From assembly GCF_020860125.1 (NCBI RefSeq), contig NZ_JAJBUX010000125.1:1-34425 (forward strand): 34,425 bases of DNA, read 5' to 3'. The stretch comes from Cloacibacillus sp. (GTDB taxonomy: Bacteria; Synergistota; Synergistia; Synergistales; Synergistaceae). Below the pieces are notes generated by a model that was given only the letters and a program-made list of their open reading frames with translations, searched no databases and was not told the origin of the DNA. Shown one piece after another: positions 1-8,986 of this stretch. The first letter of the stretch is position 1; each line of letters starts with the position of its first letter. Made by a program: the position numbers and the translations under genes.

Positions 1-1323
1 CTGTAACGCTATAAGTATGCGCGAAAGTTCGCCGCCGGAGGCATTTTTGCCTACGGGCAGCGGTTTTTGGTCCGGCAGCGCGAGGGTGAAGATGGCGTTT
101 TCCGCGCCCGTCGAGCGCACGCGGTCGAGCGGTTCGATCTCGATGTTGAAGGCCGCGTATTCCATGCCGAGACCGCCCAGATGTTCGTTGACCTTCGCGG
201 CAAGCGCCTTGGCCGATTCTTTGCGGAGCGCCCGTACTTCGATAGCAAGGCGCGAGGTCTCGCGGCGCAGGGAGAGAGCCCTTTTTTCAAGTTCTTCGAG
301 CTCTTTGTGGCTCTCTTTGAGCCATTCCAGCTCTTTTTCCGCCTCCGCCGCGTATGCGAGCAGCGCGGCGGCGCTCTGTATGTTGAGGGTGCGCTTCATT
401 TTGCGCAGCATGCCGAGTTTTTTTTCAAGGCGCTCTTTGGCCTCTTCGCTGTCCTCCGCGGAGGCTGCGCCGCGGCAGGCCTCGGAGATGAGGTTTGAGA
501 GCTCCTGCGCGCCGCTGAGGGTTTTTTCTATCGCCCCGCGCCAGCGCTTTTCATCTCCCGATGCGTATCCGTAGAGATCTTTGGCGATTTTTTCAAGCTG
601 GTCCAACAGGCCGCCCTCGGCGTTGTTCATTTTTTCCGCGATGAGCCGCAGTGAACGCTGGACCGCCTCGCCGCGCTCCATTTCGCGCAGCTCTTTTTCC
701 CACTCCGCCTCGCTGTCGGCCTTCAGTTCGAGGGCCTTTATCTGCCGGAGGACGGAGGGGGCGTCGTCAAAGCGGCTTTCGCTCTCTTTGCGTCTTTTTT
801 TGAGGGCGAATATCTCTTTTTCCGTCGCGAGCGCCGAGGTAAAGGCGATCTCAAGCTCCGCCAGCGCCCTTTTAAGCTCTTCCCCGCCGCATGAGTCGAC
901 GAGTTCCAGCTGTTTTAGGGGGTCCAGCAGGCCGAGCTGGGCGAACTGGCTCTGGATGACGACGTTCGTCTCCATCGCATGGGCCAGGATGGTGAGCGGC
1001 ACCGTCTGTTCCTGCAGCGAGGCCCTGCCCTTGCCGCTTCTCGCGAATGTCCGCCGCGCGATGAGCATTTTGTCCTGCGGCTGGCATTTTTCGGATATTC
1101 CCGGTATCGGTTCGGAGGTCATGACCGCCCGCACCTCGCAGGCCTCTTCGAGGGTGTGGATATGGTTCAGCTGCGCGCGGCGGCCGGCGATGAATTCAAG
1201 CGCGCGCACGAGGCTGCTCTTTCCCGCGCCGCTTTCGCCGGTGATGACGATGAAACTGCCGCCGAAGCTGAGCGAGGTCTCCCTGATGCCGCCTACTCCG
1301 TGAATTTCAAGCTCTTCTATCAA
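1..1323 (-). CDS. recN: DNA repair protein RecN, C-terminus cut off by the window edge
   Basis: An SMC-like ATPase that acts in double-strand break repair. The frame is open from a TTG at 1323 to the left edge of the window (441 codons seen; the family is usually about 550 residues). Walker A GESGAGKSS lies at residues 29-37, followed by QSQFAQLGLLD-type sequence that is typical of RecN. The middle is long, charged and coiled-coil-like. The ABC signature NASGGELSR is at about residues 427-435, just before the edge, so Walker B and the C-terminus lie outside. The TTG start is chosen because GGAGG sits 9 nt upstream and it begins 2 nt after the nadK stop. It is the last visible gene of the xseB-ispA-dxs-tlyA-nadK-recN run, an order known from many Gram-positive and deep-branching bacteria. 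Confidence 0.93.
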   Translation of the reverse strand, partial: MIEELEIHGVGGIRETSLSFGGSFIVITGESGAGKSSLVRALEFIAGRRAQLNHIHTLEEACEVRAVMTSEPIPGISEKCQPQDKMLIARRTFARSGKGRASLQEQTVPLTILAHAMETNVVIQSQFAQLGLLDPLKQLELVDSCGGEELKRALAELEIAFTSALATEKEIFALKKRRKESESRFDDAPSVLRQIKALELKADSEAEWEKELREMERGEAVQRSLRLIAEKMNNAEGGLLDQLEKIAKDLYGYASGDEKRWRGAIEKTLSGAQELSNLISEACRGAASAEDSEEAKERLEKKLGMLRKMKRTLNIQSAAALLAYAAEAEKELEWLKESHKELEELEKRALSLRRETSRLAIEVRALRKESAKALAAKVNEHLGGLGMEYAAFNIEIEPLDRVRSTGAENAIFTLALPDQKPLPVGKNASGGELSRILIALQ

Positions 1324-1325
1324 GC

Positions 1326-2213
1326 TCAGTCGCCTCCGTCTCTGATGCCGTTGAAGCCCCAGCGCAGTTTTTCCCTAAGCAGGTCGTAGTAGCTGCGTCC
1401 GTTGAGCTGGATGGTATGGACGTATATTTCGTTGTCGAGCATCACATGCAGTTCGTCGCCGGGCAGCAGTTCGTAGCCGAGCTGGCCGTCCTGCGTCAGC
1501 ATCAGGCTGCGCGTGTCCCCTTTGGGGATGACGATGATGTTGTCGGTGTCGCTGAGGATCACGGGCCGGGCGTAGAGGGTATGGGCGCAGATAGGCGCCA
1601 TTATCATGCAGGGGACGTGCGGCGGCACTATCGGCCCTCCCGCCGAGAGCGCGTAGGCCGTGGAGCCTGTCGGTGTCGAGAGTATGAGGCCGTCGGCGAG
1701 GAAGAGGCTCAGTATCTCTTTTCCCACCTTCACCTCAAGGTCGATGACGCGCGCGAGGCTGCCCTTGGAGATTACGAGATCGTTGAGGGCGTGCAGTTCG
1801 TGTACGAGCCGTCCGCCGCGCCAGACCTGCCCCTTGAGGAGCCGCCGGAGCTGTAGAGTATATTGCCCGTCGATGATGGCTTTTATATCTTTCTCCGCCG
1901 AGTCGGGGTTTCCGATCGCGAGGAAGCCGAGGCGTCCGAGGTTTATCCCGTAGAGCGGCACATCGACGCCGAAGGTGTAGCGAGCGGCGCGCAGAAAGGT
2001 CCCGTCCCCGCCGAGGATGACGGCGAAGGATGCCTCCTGCCGCCAGACGTCGTCCGCGACGCCGGGAAGGGCGATCGCGGAGGCCTCGTGCGGCGGAAGC
2101 AGGAAGTTTATGCCGTTTTCTTTGCTCCAGCGCCAAAGCCGCCAGGCCATCTCAATAGCGTCCGGCTTTTGGGTGTTGAAGAGCAGACCGATTTTCTTAG
2201 TGATTTTTTCCAT
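1326..2213 (-). CDS. nadK: NAD kinase
   Basis: Phosphorylates NAD to NADP using ATP or polyphosphate; cytoplasmic. The diagnostic GGDGTFL motif is at residues 68-74, and the second conserved block, STPTGSTAYALSAGGPIV, is present in the C-terminal half. The length of 295 residues is normal for the family. I start at the ATG at 2213 because GAGG lies 8 nt upstream; a GTG three codons earlier (2222) is in frame but has no spacing for a ribosome site. The gene sits 11 nt after the tlyA stop and 2 nt before recN, so it is translated as part of the same polycistron. Confidence 0.95.
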   Translation of the reverse strand: MEKITKKIGLLFNTQKPDAIEMAWRLWRWSKENGINFLLPPHEASAIALPGVADDVWRQEASFAVILGGDGTFLRAARYTFGVDVPLYGINLGRLGFLAIGNPDSAEKDIKAIIDGQYTLQLRRLLKGQVWRGGRLVHELHALNDLVISKGSLARVIDLEVKVGKEILSLFLADGLILSTPTGSTAYALSAGGPIVPPHVPCMIMAPICAHTLYARPVILSDTDNIIVIPKGDTRSLMLTQDGQLGYELLPGDELHVMLDNEIYVHTIQLNGRSYYDLLREKLRWGFNGIRDGGD

Positions 2214-2224
2214 GTGATACACCT

Positions 2225-3049
2225 CTACTTCGGATGAGCGCTGGTATTCTTGTGCGCCTCCTCAACGATTTTATCAAAATCCGGTCTCTTTGCGCCGCTT
2301 CCCGCCCTTTTGTGTTTCAGCAGGAAGAGGAATTCTATGTTGCCTTCGGGGCCGCGTATCGGCGAATAGTCGGCGGCCTCGAGCGAGAGGCCTGTCTCTT
2401 TGTCGATAAAGTCCGCCACTTCTTCAAGTATCTGCCGGTGGAGGGCGGGATCGGCGACGACGCCCTTCCCCACCCGCTCGCGCCCCGCCTCGAACTGGGG
2501 CTTGACGAGGACCGCCATGAGTCCGTCGTCTTTCAGCAGCTCCTCCATTTTAGGAAGCAGCAGGGTGATCGAGATGAAGGAGGCGTCGGAGACGATGATG
2601 TCGGCCCGCTCGTTCTCTATCATCTCAATGGTTAGGTTTCTCGCGTTCGTCCGTTCCAGCACGAGTACGCGCGGATCGCTGCGGAGCTTCCAGGCGAGCT
2701 GCCCGTAGCCGACGTCCACCGCGCAGACCTTTGCCGCGCCGTTTGCCAGCAGCACGTCGGTGAAACCGCCCGTAGAGGCGCCGATATCGACGCAGCGCCT
2801 GCCCTCCGCCTCGATGGCGAAGCTCTCAATGGCTTTAAGCAGTTTATAGGCGCCGCGGCTAACCCACTCTTTTTCAGGGGCGTCCAGCTTGACGTTGGCG
2901 TCGGGCTGGATCATGGAGGCCGCCTTTGTGACGGTGACGCCGTTTACGCTGACGCGCCCCTCTTCGATGTAGTTCTGCGCCGCGGTACGCGAGGCGGCCA
3001 GCTTTCTGTCGGTGATATATTTATCGAGCCGTATCAGTTTTTGTTTCAT
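2225..3049 (-). CDS. tlyA: TlyA-family rRNA (cytidine-2'-O)-methyltransferase
   Basis: 274 residues. An N-terminal S4 RNA-binding domain (about residues 5-65, RLDKYITDRKLAASR) is followed by an FtsJ-like SAM methyltransferase with motif I VDIGASTGGFTDVLL at about residues 88-101 and the preceding catalytic-type lysine in SRGAYKL. TlyA proteins methylate 2'-O-ribose of cytidines in 16S and/or 23S rRNA; some are annotated as hemolysins, which is probably misleading here. The start chosen is the ATG at 3049, which overlaps the dxs stop as ATGA; a GTG 18 codons upstream would overlap dxs more and adds no conserved sequence. No clear ribosome site is visible, so translational coupling to dxs is likely. 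Confidence 0.92.
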   Translation of the reverse strand: MKQKLIRLDKYITDRKLAASRTAAQNYIEEGRVSVNGVTVTKAASMIQPDANVKLDAPEKEWVSRGAYKLLKAIESFAIEAEGRRCVDIGASTGGFTDVLLANGAAKVCAVDVGYGQLAWKLRSDPRVLVLERTNARNLTIEMIENERADIIVSDASFISITLLLPKMEELLKDDGLMAVLVKPQFEAGRERVGKGVVADPALHRQILEEVADFIDKETGLSLEAADYSPIRGPEGNIEFLFLLKHKRAGSGAKRPDFDKIVEEAHKNTSAHPK

Positions 3050-4914
3050 TTCGTTAGACAGAGCCGCACGATGTTTTCCACCGTGAGGCCGCATTCCTCC
3101 CACTGCTGCGCCCTGGTGGCGTGCGAGATGAAGTGGTCCGGCACGCCCGCGGCGGCGGCTCTCACGGCGTATCCTCTGGCGTTTATGTATGCCGCCACCG
3201 CCTCGCCTACGCCGCCCGTGAGGGTGTTTTCCTCCGCGGTGACGATCACCTTATGCGCCCTCAGGAGGGCGTCGAGCCCCTCGTAATCAAGCGGCTTGAT
3301 AAAGCGGAGGTCTGCCACGGTGGGACGCCTGCCGGTGATTTTATCGATCTCTTCGGCGCTCTGCAGCATCAGCTCTACGGTGCTCCCGATGCCGATAAGG
3401 CAAATCTCTTCGCCGCCGCTTATCACTTCCAGCCTGCCCCACGGCGCGGGGATGCGCTCCATTCCGGGTGCGGCGATGGCTTTTACGGCTTTGCCGCGCG
3501 GGTAGCGCACCGCCATCGGCAGCGTCCTCTTTTTCCATTCGCGGACGAAGAATTCGAGGTCGGCGGCGTCGCGCGGCGCGGCGACCGTCATCTCCGGTAT
3601 GGCGCGCAGCCAGGCGACGTCGAGTATCCCGTGATGCGTCTCTCCGTCCTCGCCGACAAGTCCGGCACGGTCAATCCCCAGCAGTACGGGCAGTTTTGGC
3701 AGACATATATCGTGCATTACCTGGTCTGCGGCGCGCTGCAGGAAGGTGGAATAGATACAGACGACGGGCCGCATTCCCGCCGCCGCGAGACCGGCGGCGT
3801 AGATGAGCATATGCTCCTCGGCGATGCCGGTGTCGCAGAAGCGCCGCGGATAGGCCTTGGCGAAGTTTTCAAGTTTGGTGCCGTCCTTCATCGCCGCCGT
3901 GCAGACGGTGACGCGCTGGTCCTCGTGAGCCAGTTCGCAGAGCACCTCTGACATAACGCCGCTCCAGCTTTCGCCGCAGCCCGAAGAGGCATGCGTCGCG
4001 GCGTCGATCTTTGTTTTGGGGCCGATGCCGTGGAAGAAGGAGGGATAGGCCTCCGTCTGCGGGCAGCCCTTGCCCTTTTCGGTCATAACGTGGATCAGCA
4101 GCGATTCGTCGTAGTGGCGCGCGAGCCGGAATACCTCCTCCATTTCGGAGAGGTTGTGGCCGTTGAAGGGTCCCCAGTAGCTGATGTTTAGCTCTTCAAA
4201 GACGTTTGTCGGCAGCAGCAGCGACTTGAGTTTCATCTTTATGCGTGAGAGCGAGGAGTTGATGTTTTCCCCGTTCTTCATGTTGGTGCACTGGCTCTTT
4301 ATGTAGTCTTTGAGCTTTTTGTAAGTAGGGTTGACGGCGAGCTTCGCGAGGTGCGAGGCCATGCCGCCGACGCGCGGGTTTATCGACATTTTGTTGTCGT
4401 TAAGAATGATAATGACTTTGGAATTGAGGCTTGCGAGGCAGTTCAGCGCCTCGAAGGAGACGCCGTTGAGCAGCGCGCCGTCGCCGATCACCGCGACGAC
4501 CTCGTGCTCCTCGCCGCGAAGGTCGCGGGCTTTGGCGTAGCCCATCGCCGCGGAGATCGAGGTGCTGCTGTGACCGGTGGTAAAAAAGTCGTAGGGACTC
4601 TCGTCCATGCGTGGGAAACCGGCGATGCCGCCCTTCCGCCGCAGGGTCTCAAAGCGGTCACGGCGCTTCGTGAGCAGCTTATAGGCGTAGCTCTGGTGGC
4701 CGACGTCGAAGATTATCTTGTCCACGTCGGGGCTGAAGACGCGCAGCAGCGCCACCGTAAGCTCAACCGTACCAAGCGACGAGCTGAGATGCCCGCCGTT
4801 TTCAAGGGTCACGTCGATTATATTTTTCCTGAGCTCCGCGCACAGTTTTTTCAGTTCAGCTTCGCTCAGCCCGTACAGGCCTCTGAAATCATCTACGGAT
4901 TCTAAAAGGCTCAT
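3046..4914 (-). CDS. dxs: 1-deoxy-D-xylulose-5-phosphate synthase
   Basis: A TPP-dependent enzyme that condenses pyruvate and glyceraldehyde 3-phosphate in the first step of the MEP isoprenoid pathway; cytoplasmic. 622 residues, the usual size. The TPP-binding motif runs from GDG at 144-146 to NDN at 172-174, with VGHQSYAYKLL at 71-81 and FFTTGHSSTSIS at 110-121 as in other DXS proteins. The usual GALTGG stretch reads GALLNG here, a mild variant. The central transketolase-type domain and C-terminal domain are complete. The ribosome site AAGGTGGA lies just upstream of the ATG. The gene is 246 nt downstream of ispA, whose product uses the end products of the same pathway. Confidence 0.96.
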   Translation of the reverse strand: MSLLESVDDFRGLYGLSEAELKKLCAELRKNIIDVTLENGGHLSSSLGTVELTVALLRVFSPDVDKIIFDVGHQSYAYKLLTKRRDRFETLRRKGGIAGFPRMDESPYDFFTTGHSSTSISAAMGYAKARDLRGEEHEVVAVIGDGALLNGVSFEALNCLASLNSKVIIILNDNKMSINPRVGGMASHLAKLAVNPTYKKLKDYIKSQCTNMKNGENINSSLSRIKMKLKSLLLPTNVFEELNISYWGPFNGHNLSEMEEVFRLARHYDESLLIHVMTEKGKGCPQTEAYPSFFHGIGPKTKIDAATHASSGCGESWSGVMSEVLCELAHEDQRVTVCTAAMKDGTKLENFAKAYPRRFCDTGIAEEHMLIYAAGLAAAGMRPVVCIYSTFLQRAADQVMHDICLPKLPVLLGIDRAGLVGEDGETHHGILDVAWLRAIPEMTVAAPRDAADLEFFVREWKKRTLPMAVRYPRGKAVKAIAAPGMERIPAPWGRLEVISGGEEICLIGIGSTVELMLQSAEEIDKITGRRPTVADLRFIKPLDYEGLDALLRAHKVIVTAEENTLTGGVGEAVAAYINARGYAVRAAAAGVPDHFISHATRAQQWEECGLTVENIVRLCLTK

Positions 4915-5160
4915 TTTGATTCCACCTTGACGTAATTTTTATTTTAGCCCCGCAAACCGGCGGCGCCTCTCACGCTGTTCCGCGATCGGGCCGCTTAACG
5001 GCTTCGTCCGCCGGGGTAATCTCAAAGGCGGCGGCCAGGCGCGCTGTCGTTCAGCGAGGTTTAGCCGTTTCGCCTATCCGCCGCCGGCGTTTGGCAAAGA
5101 GACAAACAACCGAGGGATGTTTTAGGCCTGAGGCGTGGGGCCTATATGACGGACGGTCCT
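4915..5160. other. Spacer between ispA and dxs
   Basis: No gene was recognised in these 246 nt. On the minus strand a short hairpin (TAGGCC/GGCCTA, about 5122-5143) follows the ispA stop but lacks a U-tract, so I do not call a terminator. I see no convincing promoter for dxs, though an A+T-rich patch lies directly upstream of its ribosome site. Confidence 0.4.
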
Positions 5161-6066
5161 TTAATAGCTCCTGTGGACGAGATAATCGGGCAGAAGCATG
5201 AGAAAATCGTCCGCCGCAAGCAGTCCCGCGAGGGCCTCCTTGGCCGCTGCCGATTCTTTCTCCGCCATCTCTCTGGCGGCCTCCATGCCGTAAACCGTGA
5301 CATGGGTCAGCTTGCCCTGCTCTTCGTCCTTGCCGGGGGTCTTGCCCAGCTCTTCGGCCGTGCTCGTCACATCTAGTATATCATCGACTATCTGAAACGC
5401 CGAACCTAGATGGCGCGCGTACTCGCCGTACCTTTCGAGGACGGCCTCGTCGCCGCAGCCTAGCGCCGCGCCGGTGAGCACCGCCGCCTCGATGAGGGCG
5501 CCGGTCTTGAGTGCCGCGATACGGCGGACGTAATGCGGGTCGTTTTCCATCCCCTCGGTGAACATATCGAGCACCTGGCCGCCGCAGACCCCCGCGGGGC
5601 CAATGGCCCGTGAGAATATGCGCATCGCGCGCAGGAGATTCTGCGCGGGAATCTCTTTCAGCTGCGACAGGGGAAATTCAAGGGACTGCGCCAACAGCGC
5701 GTCGCCCGCGAGGACGGCGAGCGTCTCCCCAAAAAGGGCGTGATTCGAGGGTTTCCCACGTCGCATGTCGTCGTCGTCCATACAGGGCAGGTCGTCATGG
5801 ATCAGCGTCGCCGTATGGAGCATTTCAAGGCCAAGGGCCATCGGCAGAGCGGATTTCGCCTCTACGCCGCATCTTTGCGCCGCCGCGAGACAGAGTATAG
5901 GCCGCAGCCGTTTGCCGCCCGCCTCAAGCGAGTATTCCATCGACTCAAAGAGCTTCGGCGGCACGTTCTCCGCCCGCAGCCCCGCGGTCTCCCTGATGTA
6001 GCTCTCTATGAGCGCGCCGCCAGCCGCGAATTCCGCCTTTACGGCCCGCAGCCGCGCCTCATTCAT
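5161..6066 (-). CDS. ispA: Polyprenyl (farnesyl/geranylgeranyl) diphosphate synthase
   Basis: A class-I trans-prenyltransferase that adds isopentenyl diphosphate units to an allylic diphosphate; it supplies farnesyl or geranylgeranyl diphosphate for undecaprenyl and quinone precursors. 301 residues, typical. The first aspartate-rich motif DDLPCMDDDDMRRGKPSNH begins at residue 91 and the second, DDILD, is at 228-232; GGKRLRP at 50-56 binds IPP. The two-residue insertion in the first motif (DDxxxxD) is the bacterial short-chain type, which favours FPP or GGPP over longer products. The ATG at 6066 overlaps the xseB 3' end by 8 nt, so the two are coupled. Confidence 0.94.
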   Translation of the reverse strand: MNEARLRAVKAEFAAGGALIESYIRETAGLRAENVPPKLFESMEYSLEAGGKRLRPILCLAAAQRCGVEAKSALPMALGLEMLHTATLIHDDLPCMDDDDMRRGKPSNHALFGETLAVLAGDALLAQSLEFPLSQLKEIPAQNLLRAMRIFSRAIGPAGVCGGQVLDMFTEGMENDPHYVRRIAALKTGALIEAAVLTGAALGCGDEAVLERYGEYARHLGSAFQIVDDILDVTSTAEELGKTPGKDEEQGKLTHVTVYGMEAAREMAEKESAAAKEALAGLLAADDFLMLLPDYLVHRSY

Positions 6067-6289
6067 CGCTCTTCGCCTCTTCCGCCTTTGGTACGGTCAG
6101 CGGACGCTCCTCGCCGTCCTGCGAGAGCATGGATATTTTCTGCTGCGCGTCCGCGAGGTAGGCGCGGCACTCGCGCACGAGGGCGATCCCCCGCTCATAT
6201 TCCGTCAGCGCGAGATCTAGTGAAAGAGAATCCCCCTCGAGATCCTTCAGTATCTTTTCAAGCTCTGTCATCTTTTCGACGAAATTCAT
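6059..6289 (-). CDS. xseB: Exodeoxyribonuclease VII small subunit
   Basis: 76 residues beginning MNFVEKMTELEKILKDLE, with the conserved pattern L-AL-YERGI-L-REC typical of XseB (PF02609). It joins the large subunit XseA to form the single-strand-specific exonuclease VII. The start at 6289 is chosen because GAGGAG lies 7 nt upstream; the frame is open for 13 more codons but without support. No xseA is adjacent: the next gene upstream is rpmB on the other strand, so the large subunit must be encoded elsewhere. This gene heads the minus-strand housekeeping run. Confidence 0.9.
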   Translation of the reverse strand: MNFVEKMTELEKILKDLEGDSLSLDLALTEYERGIALVRECRAYLADAQQKISMLSQDGEERPLTVPKAEEAKSDE

Positions 6290-6322
6290 CTTAAAACTCC
6301 TCTCATTTTTAATCCTTACCAG

Positions 6323-6352
6323 TTGCAACTTTTAGCAATGCTATGATACAAT
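6323..6352 (+). promoter_or_regulatory. Probable sigma-70 promoter of rpmB
   Basis: A TTGCAA -35 box (6323-6328) and a TACAAT -10 box (6347-6352) are separated by 18 nt and lie about 40 nt upstream of the rpmB start. An overlapping TATGAT (6342-6347) is a second -10 possibility with poor spacing. Confidence 0.6.
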
Positions 6353-6393
6353 GTCCAGGTTGATTGTTTCAAGGTAAACAAGGGGGGAAACAA

Positions 6394-6588
6394 ATGTCAA
6401 AATTCTGTGATTGCTGCGGCCGCGGGCCGGCAACGGGAAATGCCGTCAGCCACTCGAACCGCCATACCAGACGTCGCTGGCTCGTCAACATTCAGAGCGT
6501 AAAGATCGACGTAGGCGGCGGAGAGACTCGTAAACTTCATATCTGCACGAAGTGCCTCCGTTCCGGAAAAGTACAAAGAGCCGTTTAA
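6394..6588 (+). CDS. rpmB: 50S ribosomal protein L28
   Basis: 64 residues with the L28 pattern CDCCGRGPATGNAVSHSNR at the N-terminus, then TRRRW-VN and a C-terminal CTKCLRSGK. The CxxC near the start and the CxxC near the end make this the zinc-ribbon (C+) form of L28. The start at 6394 is preceded by AGGGGGG; the frame extends ten codons upstream without homology. It is monocistronic, flanked by its own promoter and a terminator whose 5' arm overlaps the last codons and the stop. Confidence 0.97.
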   Translation: MSKFCDCCGRGPATGNAVSHSNRHTRRRWLVNIQSVKIDVGGGETRKLHICTKCLRSGKVQRAV

Positions 6589-6604
6589 TACGGCTCTTTT
6601 TTTA
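6575..6604 (+). terminator. Rho-independent terminator of rpmB
   Basis: Perfect stem AAAGAGCCG (6575-6583) with CGGCTCTTT (6591-6599), a 7-nt loop and a run of seven Ts. The rpmB stop codon (6586-6588) is in the loop, so the terminating ribosome could influence folding. On the other strand it faces the end of ftsK with a weaker U-tract and may act in both directions. Confidence 0.9.
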
Positions 6605-6616
6605 TTCCCTTTATTC

Positions 6617-8986
6617 CTATTCCCCGCCATTTTTCGCATTCTCCAGAAGTTCCTCCGCCCCGTCCTCATCGACGAGGATCTCGCGCGGTCTGGCTCCGTC
6701 CGCCGGTCCGACGATGCCAAGCTGCTCCATCATGTCTATAAGCCTCGAAGCGCGCGAAAAGCCGACGCGCAGACGGCGCTGCAGGCCGCTGGCCGAGGCG
6801 ATGCCCGTCGACATCACCGTCTCCACGGCCTCTTCCAGCAGGTCGTCGTCAAAGGTGCCGCCGCCGTTTCCGCCCGCGGGGCCGCTGCCCTGGGCCTCTA
6901 TCTCAATAAAATCAGGTTCGCCGAAGGTATTCGTCATATATTTGAGCCACGCCGCGAGAATGCTCTCGTCTATCCATGGCGACTGGATACGTATCGGCTT
7001 CGGATGTTTAGTCGAGGAGAAGAGCATGTCTCCTTTGCCCAGCAGCTTCTCCGCCCCCGCGCAGTCGATGATCGTGCGGGAGTCTGCGTTGCTCGGCAGC
7101 GTGAAGGCGACACGCGCCGGAATATTGGCCTTGATGAGTCCGGTGATGATATTCACTGAGGGACGCTGCGTGGCGAGCATTAGGTGGATGCCGGTGGCGC
7201 GCGCCATCTGCGCGAGGCGGCAGATATATTCCTCCACCTCTTTCGCCGCCGTCATCATCAGGTCGGCCAGTTCGTCGACGACGATGACGATATGCGGCAG
7301 CCTGTCCTTCGGCAGCACCTTTTCGTTGTAACCCTCCAGGTTGCGTACGCGGATCTTCGCGAAGGTCGTGTAGCGGTTTTCCATTTCGCGTATCAGCCAG
7401 GCCAGCGCCTGCACCGCCTTCTTCGGGTCCGTCACCGGCGGCGTCAGCAGATGCGGCAGCCGGTCGTAGACCGCCATCTCGACGCGCTTCGGGTCTACCA
7501 GTATCATGCGCAGCTCCTCAGGGGAGCGCTTTGAGCAGAGCCCGACGATGCAGGAGTTCACGAAGACGCTCTTGCCCGAGCCCGTCGTTCCCGCCACCAG
7601 CAGGTGCGGCAGTTCCTCGAGGCCGACGACCATCGGGTCGCCGTTGACCGCGACGCCGAAGGGCAGCGGCAGCGAGAGTTTCGACTTTTTGAAGGCGTCG
7701 TCCTCGATCACCGTGCGCAGCGGAATGCCGCGGCGTTTGGGGTTCGGTATCTCGATGCCGACATAGGGCTTGCCGGGGATCGGGGCCTCGATACGGAGGC
7801 TCGGGACGGCCATCGCGAGCGCGATGTCGTTGGAGAGCGCGGCGACCTTGCTCACCTTGATGCCCGGCGCGAGCTGAATGCGGAACTGGATGACCGTCGG
7901 CCCGACGAGTATCTCCGCGAGGTGCGATTCGATGCTGAACTGCTCGAGCGTGTCGACGATCTTATCGCCGAGCGGTTCGGCGCGCTCCTCGTCCATCTCG
8001 CCGTCGCGCGATTCCTCCGGGCCGAAGAGCTCTATCGGCGGCGGGAATATCCCCTGCTTGATGCGGTGGCCGGAGGAGTCCTCAAGATTGAAGTTCGGGT
8101 CCTGGATCACGGCGGGAGCGGTGGAATCAGATTTTGCCGCCACTCTTTTGATACTCTCCGGGTCGTTGTAGTCTATATCTTCGCCGTTATCATCGGAATC
8201 TGGGCCGTCGTCGGGAAACTCGCCGCGCTCCTCATCGTATTCATATTCGCCCTCTTCACCATCCTCGGGCTGCGCCTCTTCATCCTCATAGGCAAAATAG
8301 TCGTCGTCGTCGCATTCCATGATATTCGGAGCGCCGCTCTTTTTGCGCGGGCTCTCGTAGCCGTATTCTTCAAGCTCCTCCTTCAGCGTCTCCTTTTTAC
8401 CGGCTTTCTTTGCGCGCCGGAAAGAGGGTAAAGCTATTTTGGGCAGTTTGATATACTGGAAAATATGAATGTTATAGAAAAGCAGGGCGAAATAAATCAG
8501 CAAAAGGCCGATAATGAAGGTCCCCAGCACGCCAGTCGTCTTATATATGACCAGGCTCAGGAGACGGCCGAAGGCGCCCGCCGAGATATAGGGAAAACGC
8601 AGAAGGTTCTCCCCTCCCGTGAGCTGGTTGAGGCCAAGCAGCAGCGAGGCGAGCAGGAAGACGAAGAACGTTCCGAAGAACTGCCGGACGAAGCTCCTTA
8701 TACCGCCCGCGATGAAATAGGAAACGGTGAGGTAAAGGATAAACAAAAGGGGAATGATGACGGAGCCGCCCACCGCCCTCAGCAGCGAGGCCGCGATGCG
8801 CGTGCCGCCGTCGCCCGTCCACGTCGTGTAAAGCGAGGCGATTATATAGAGGGTAAAGAGCATGACGATCAGGTTAGCGATCTTTACCGCCGATTTTATA
8901 TTCGAGAAAGACTCCGTCAGCCTCTCTTTTAGGCTTTTTGAGGGCTCCTTGGCGGCCCTTCTTCTCGTTGGCGCCTTTTCCCTCAT
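6617..8986 (-). CDS. ftsK: DNA translocase FtsK/SpoIIIE
   Basis: 789 residues. A hexameric membrane-anchored motor that moves chromosomal DNA through the closing septum and directs XerCD recombination at dif. The N-terminal 190 residues hold about four membrane segments. An acidic linker rich in D, E and Y follows (about 215-290), then the beta domain and RecA-like alpha motor with Walker A GTTGSGKS near residue 465 and DELADLMM as Walker B. The C-terminal gamma winged helix, which reads KOPS-like sequences, is present (SASGLQRRLRVGFSRASRLIDMMEQLGIVG). The short linker is like Gram-positive SpoIIIE/SftA-type proteins rather than E. coli FtsK. The ATG overlaps the tldD stop as ATGA. Confidence 0.95.
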   Translation of the reverse strand: MREKAPTRRRAAKEPSKSLKERLTESFSNIKSAVKIANLIVMLFTLYIIASLYTTWTGDGGTRIAASLLRAVGGSVIIPLLFILYLTVSYFIAGGIRSFVRQFFGTFFVFLLASLLLGLNQLTGGENLLRFPYISAGAFGRLLSLVIYKTTGVLGTFIIGLLLIYFALLFYNIHIFQYIKLPKIALPSFRRAKKAGKKETLKEELEEYGYESPRKKSGAPNIMECDDDDYFAYEDEEAQPEDGEEGEYEYDEERGEFPDDGPDSDDNGEDIDYNDPESIKRVAAKSDSTAPAVIQDPNFNLEDSSGHRIKQGIFPPPIELFGPEESRDGEMDEERAEPLGDKIVDTLEQFSIESHLAEILVGPTVIQFRIQLAPGIKVSKVAALSNDIALAMAVPSLRIEAPIPGKPYVGIEIPNPKRRGIPLRTVIEDDAFKKSKLSLPLPFGVAVNGDPMVVGLEELPHLLVAGTTGSGKSVFVNSCIVGLCSKRSPEELRMILVDPKRVEMAVYDRLPHLLTPPVTDPKKAVQALAWLIREMENRYTTFAKIRVRNLEGYNEKVLPKDRLPHIVIVVDELADLMMTAAKEVEEYICRLAQMARATGIHLMLATQRPSVNIITGLIKANIPARVAFTLPSNADSRTIIDCAGAEKLLGKGDMLFSSTKHPKPIRIQSPWIDESILAAWLKYMTNTFGEPDFIEIEAQGSGPAGGNGGGTFDDDLLEEAVETVMSTGIASASGLQRRLRVGFSRASRLIDMMEQLGIVGPADGARPREILVDEDGAEELLENAKNGGE

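Noticed and set aside
581..1303. 240-codon Ser-rich plus-strand ORF opposite recN
   Set aside because: The minus frame encodes clear RecN motifs along this stretch; the Ser-rich frame is its antisense image. Serine richness here has no link to the serine leader.
3121..3951. 276-codon plus-strand ORF inside dxs
   Set aside because: It lies entirely opposite a complete, motif-bearing dxs and reads as low-complexity Arg/Gly/Ala sequence without a ribosome site.
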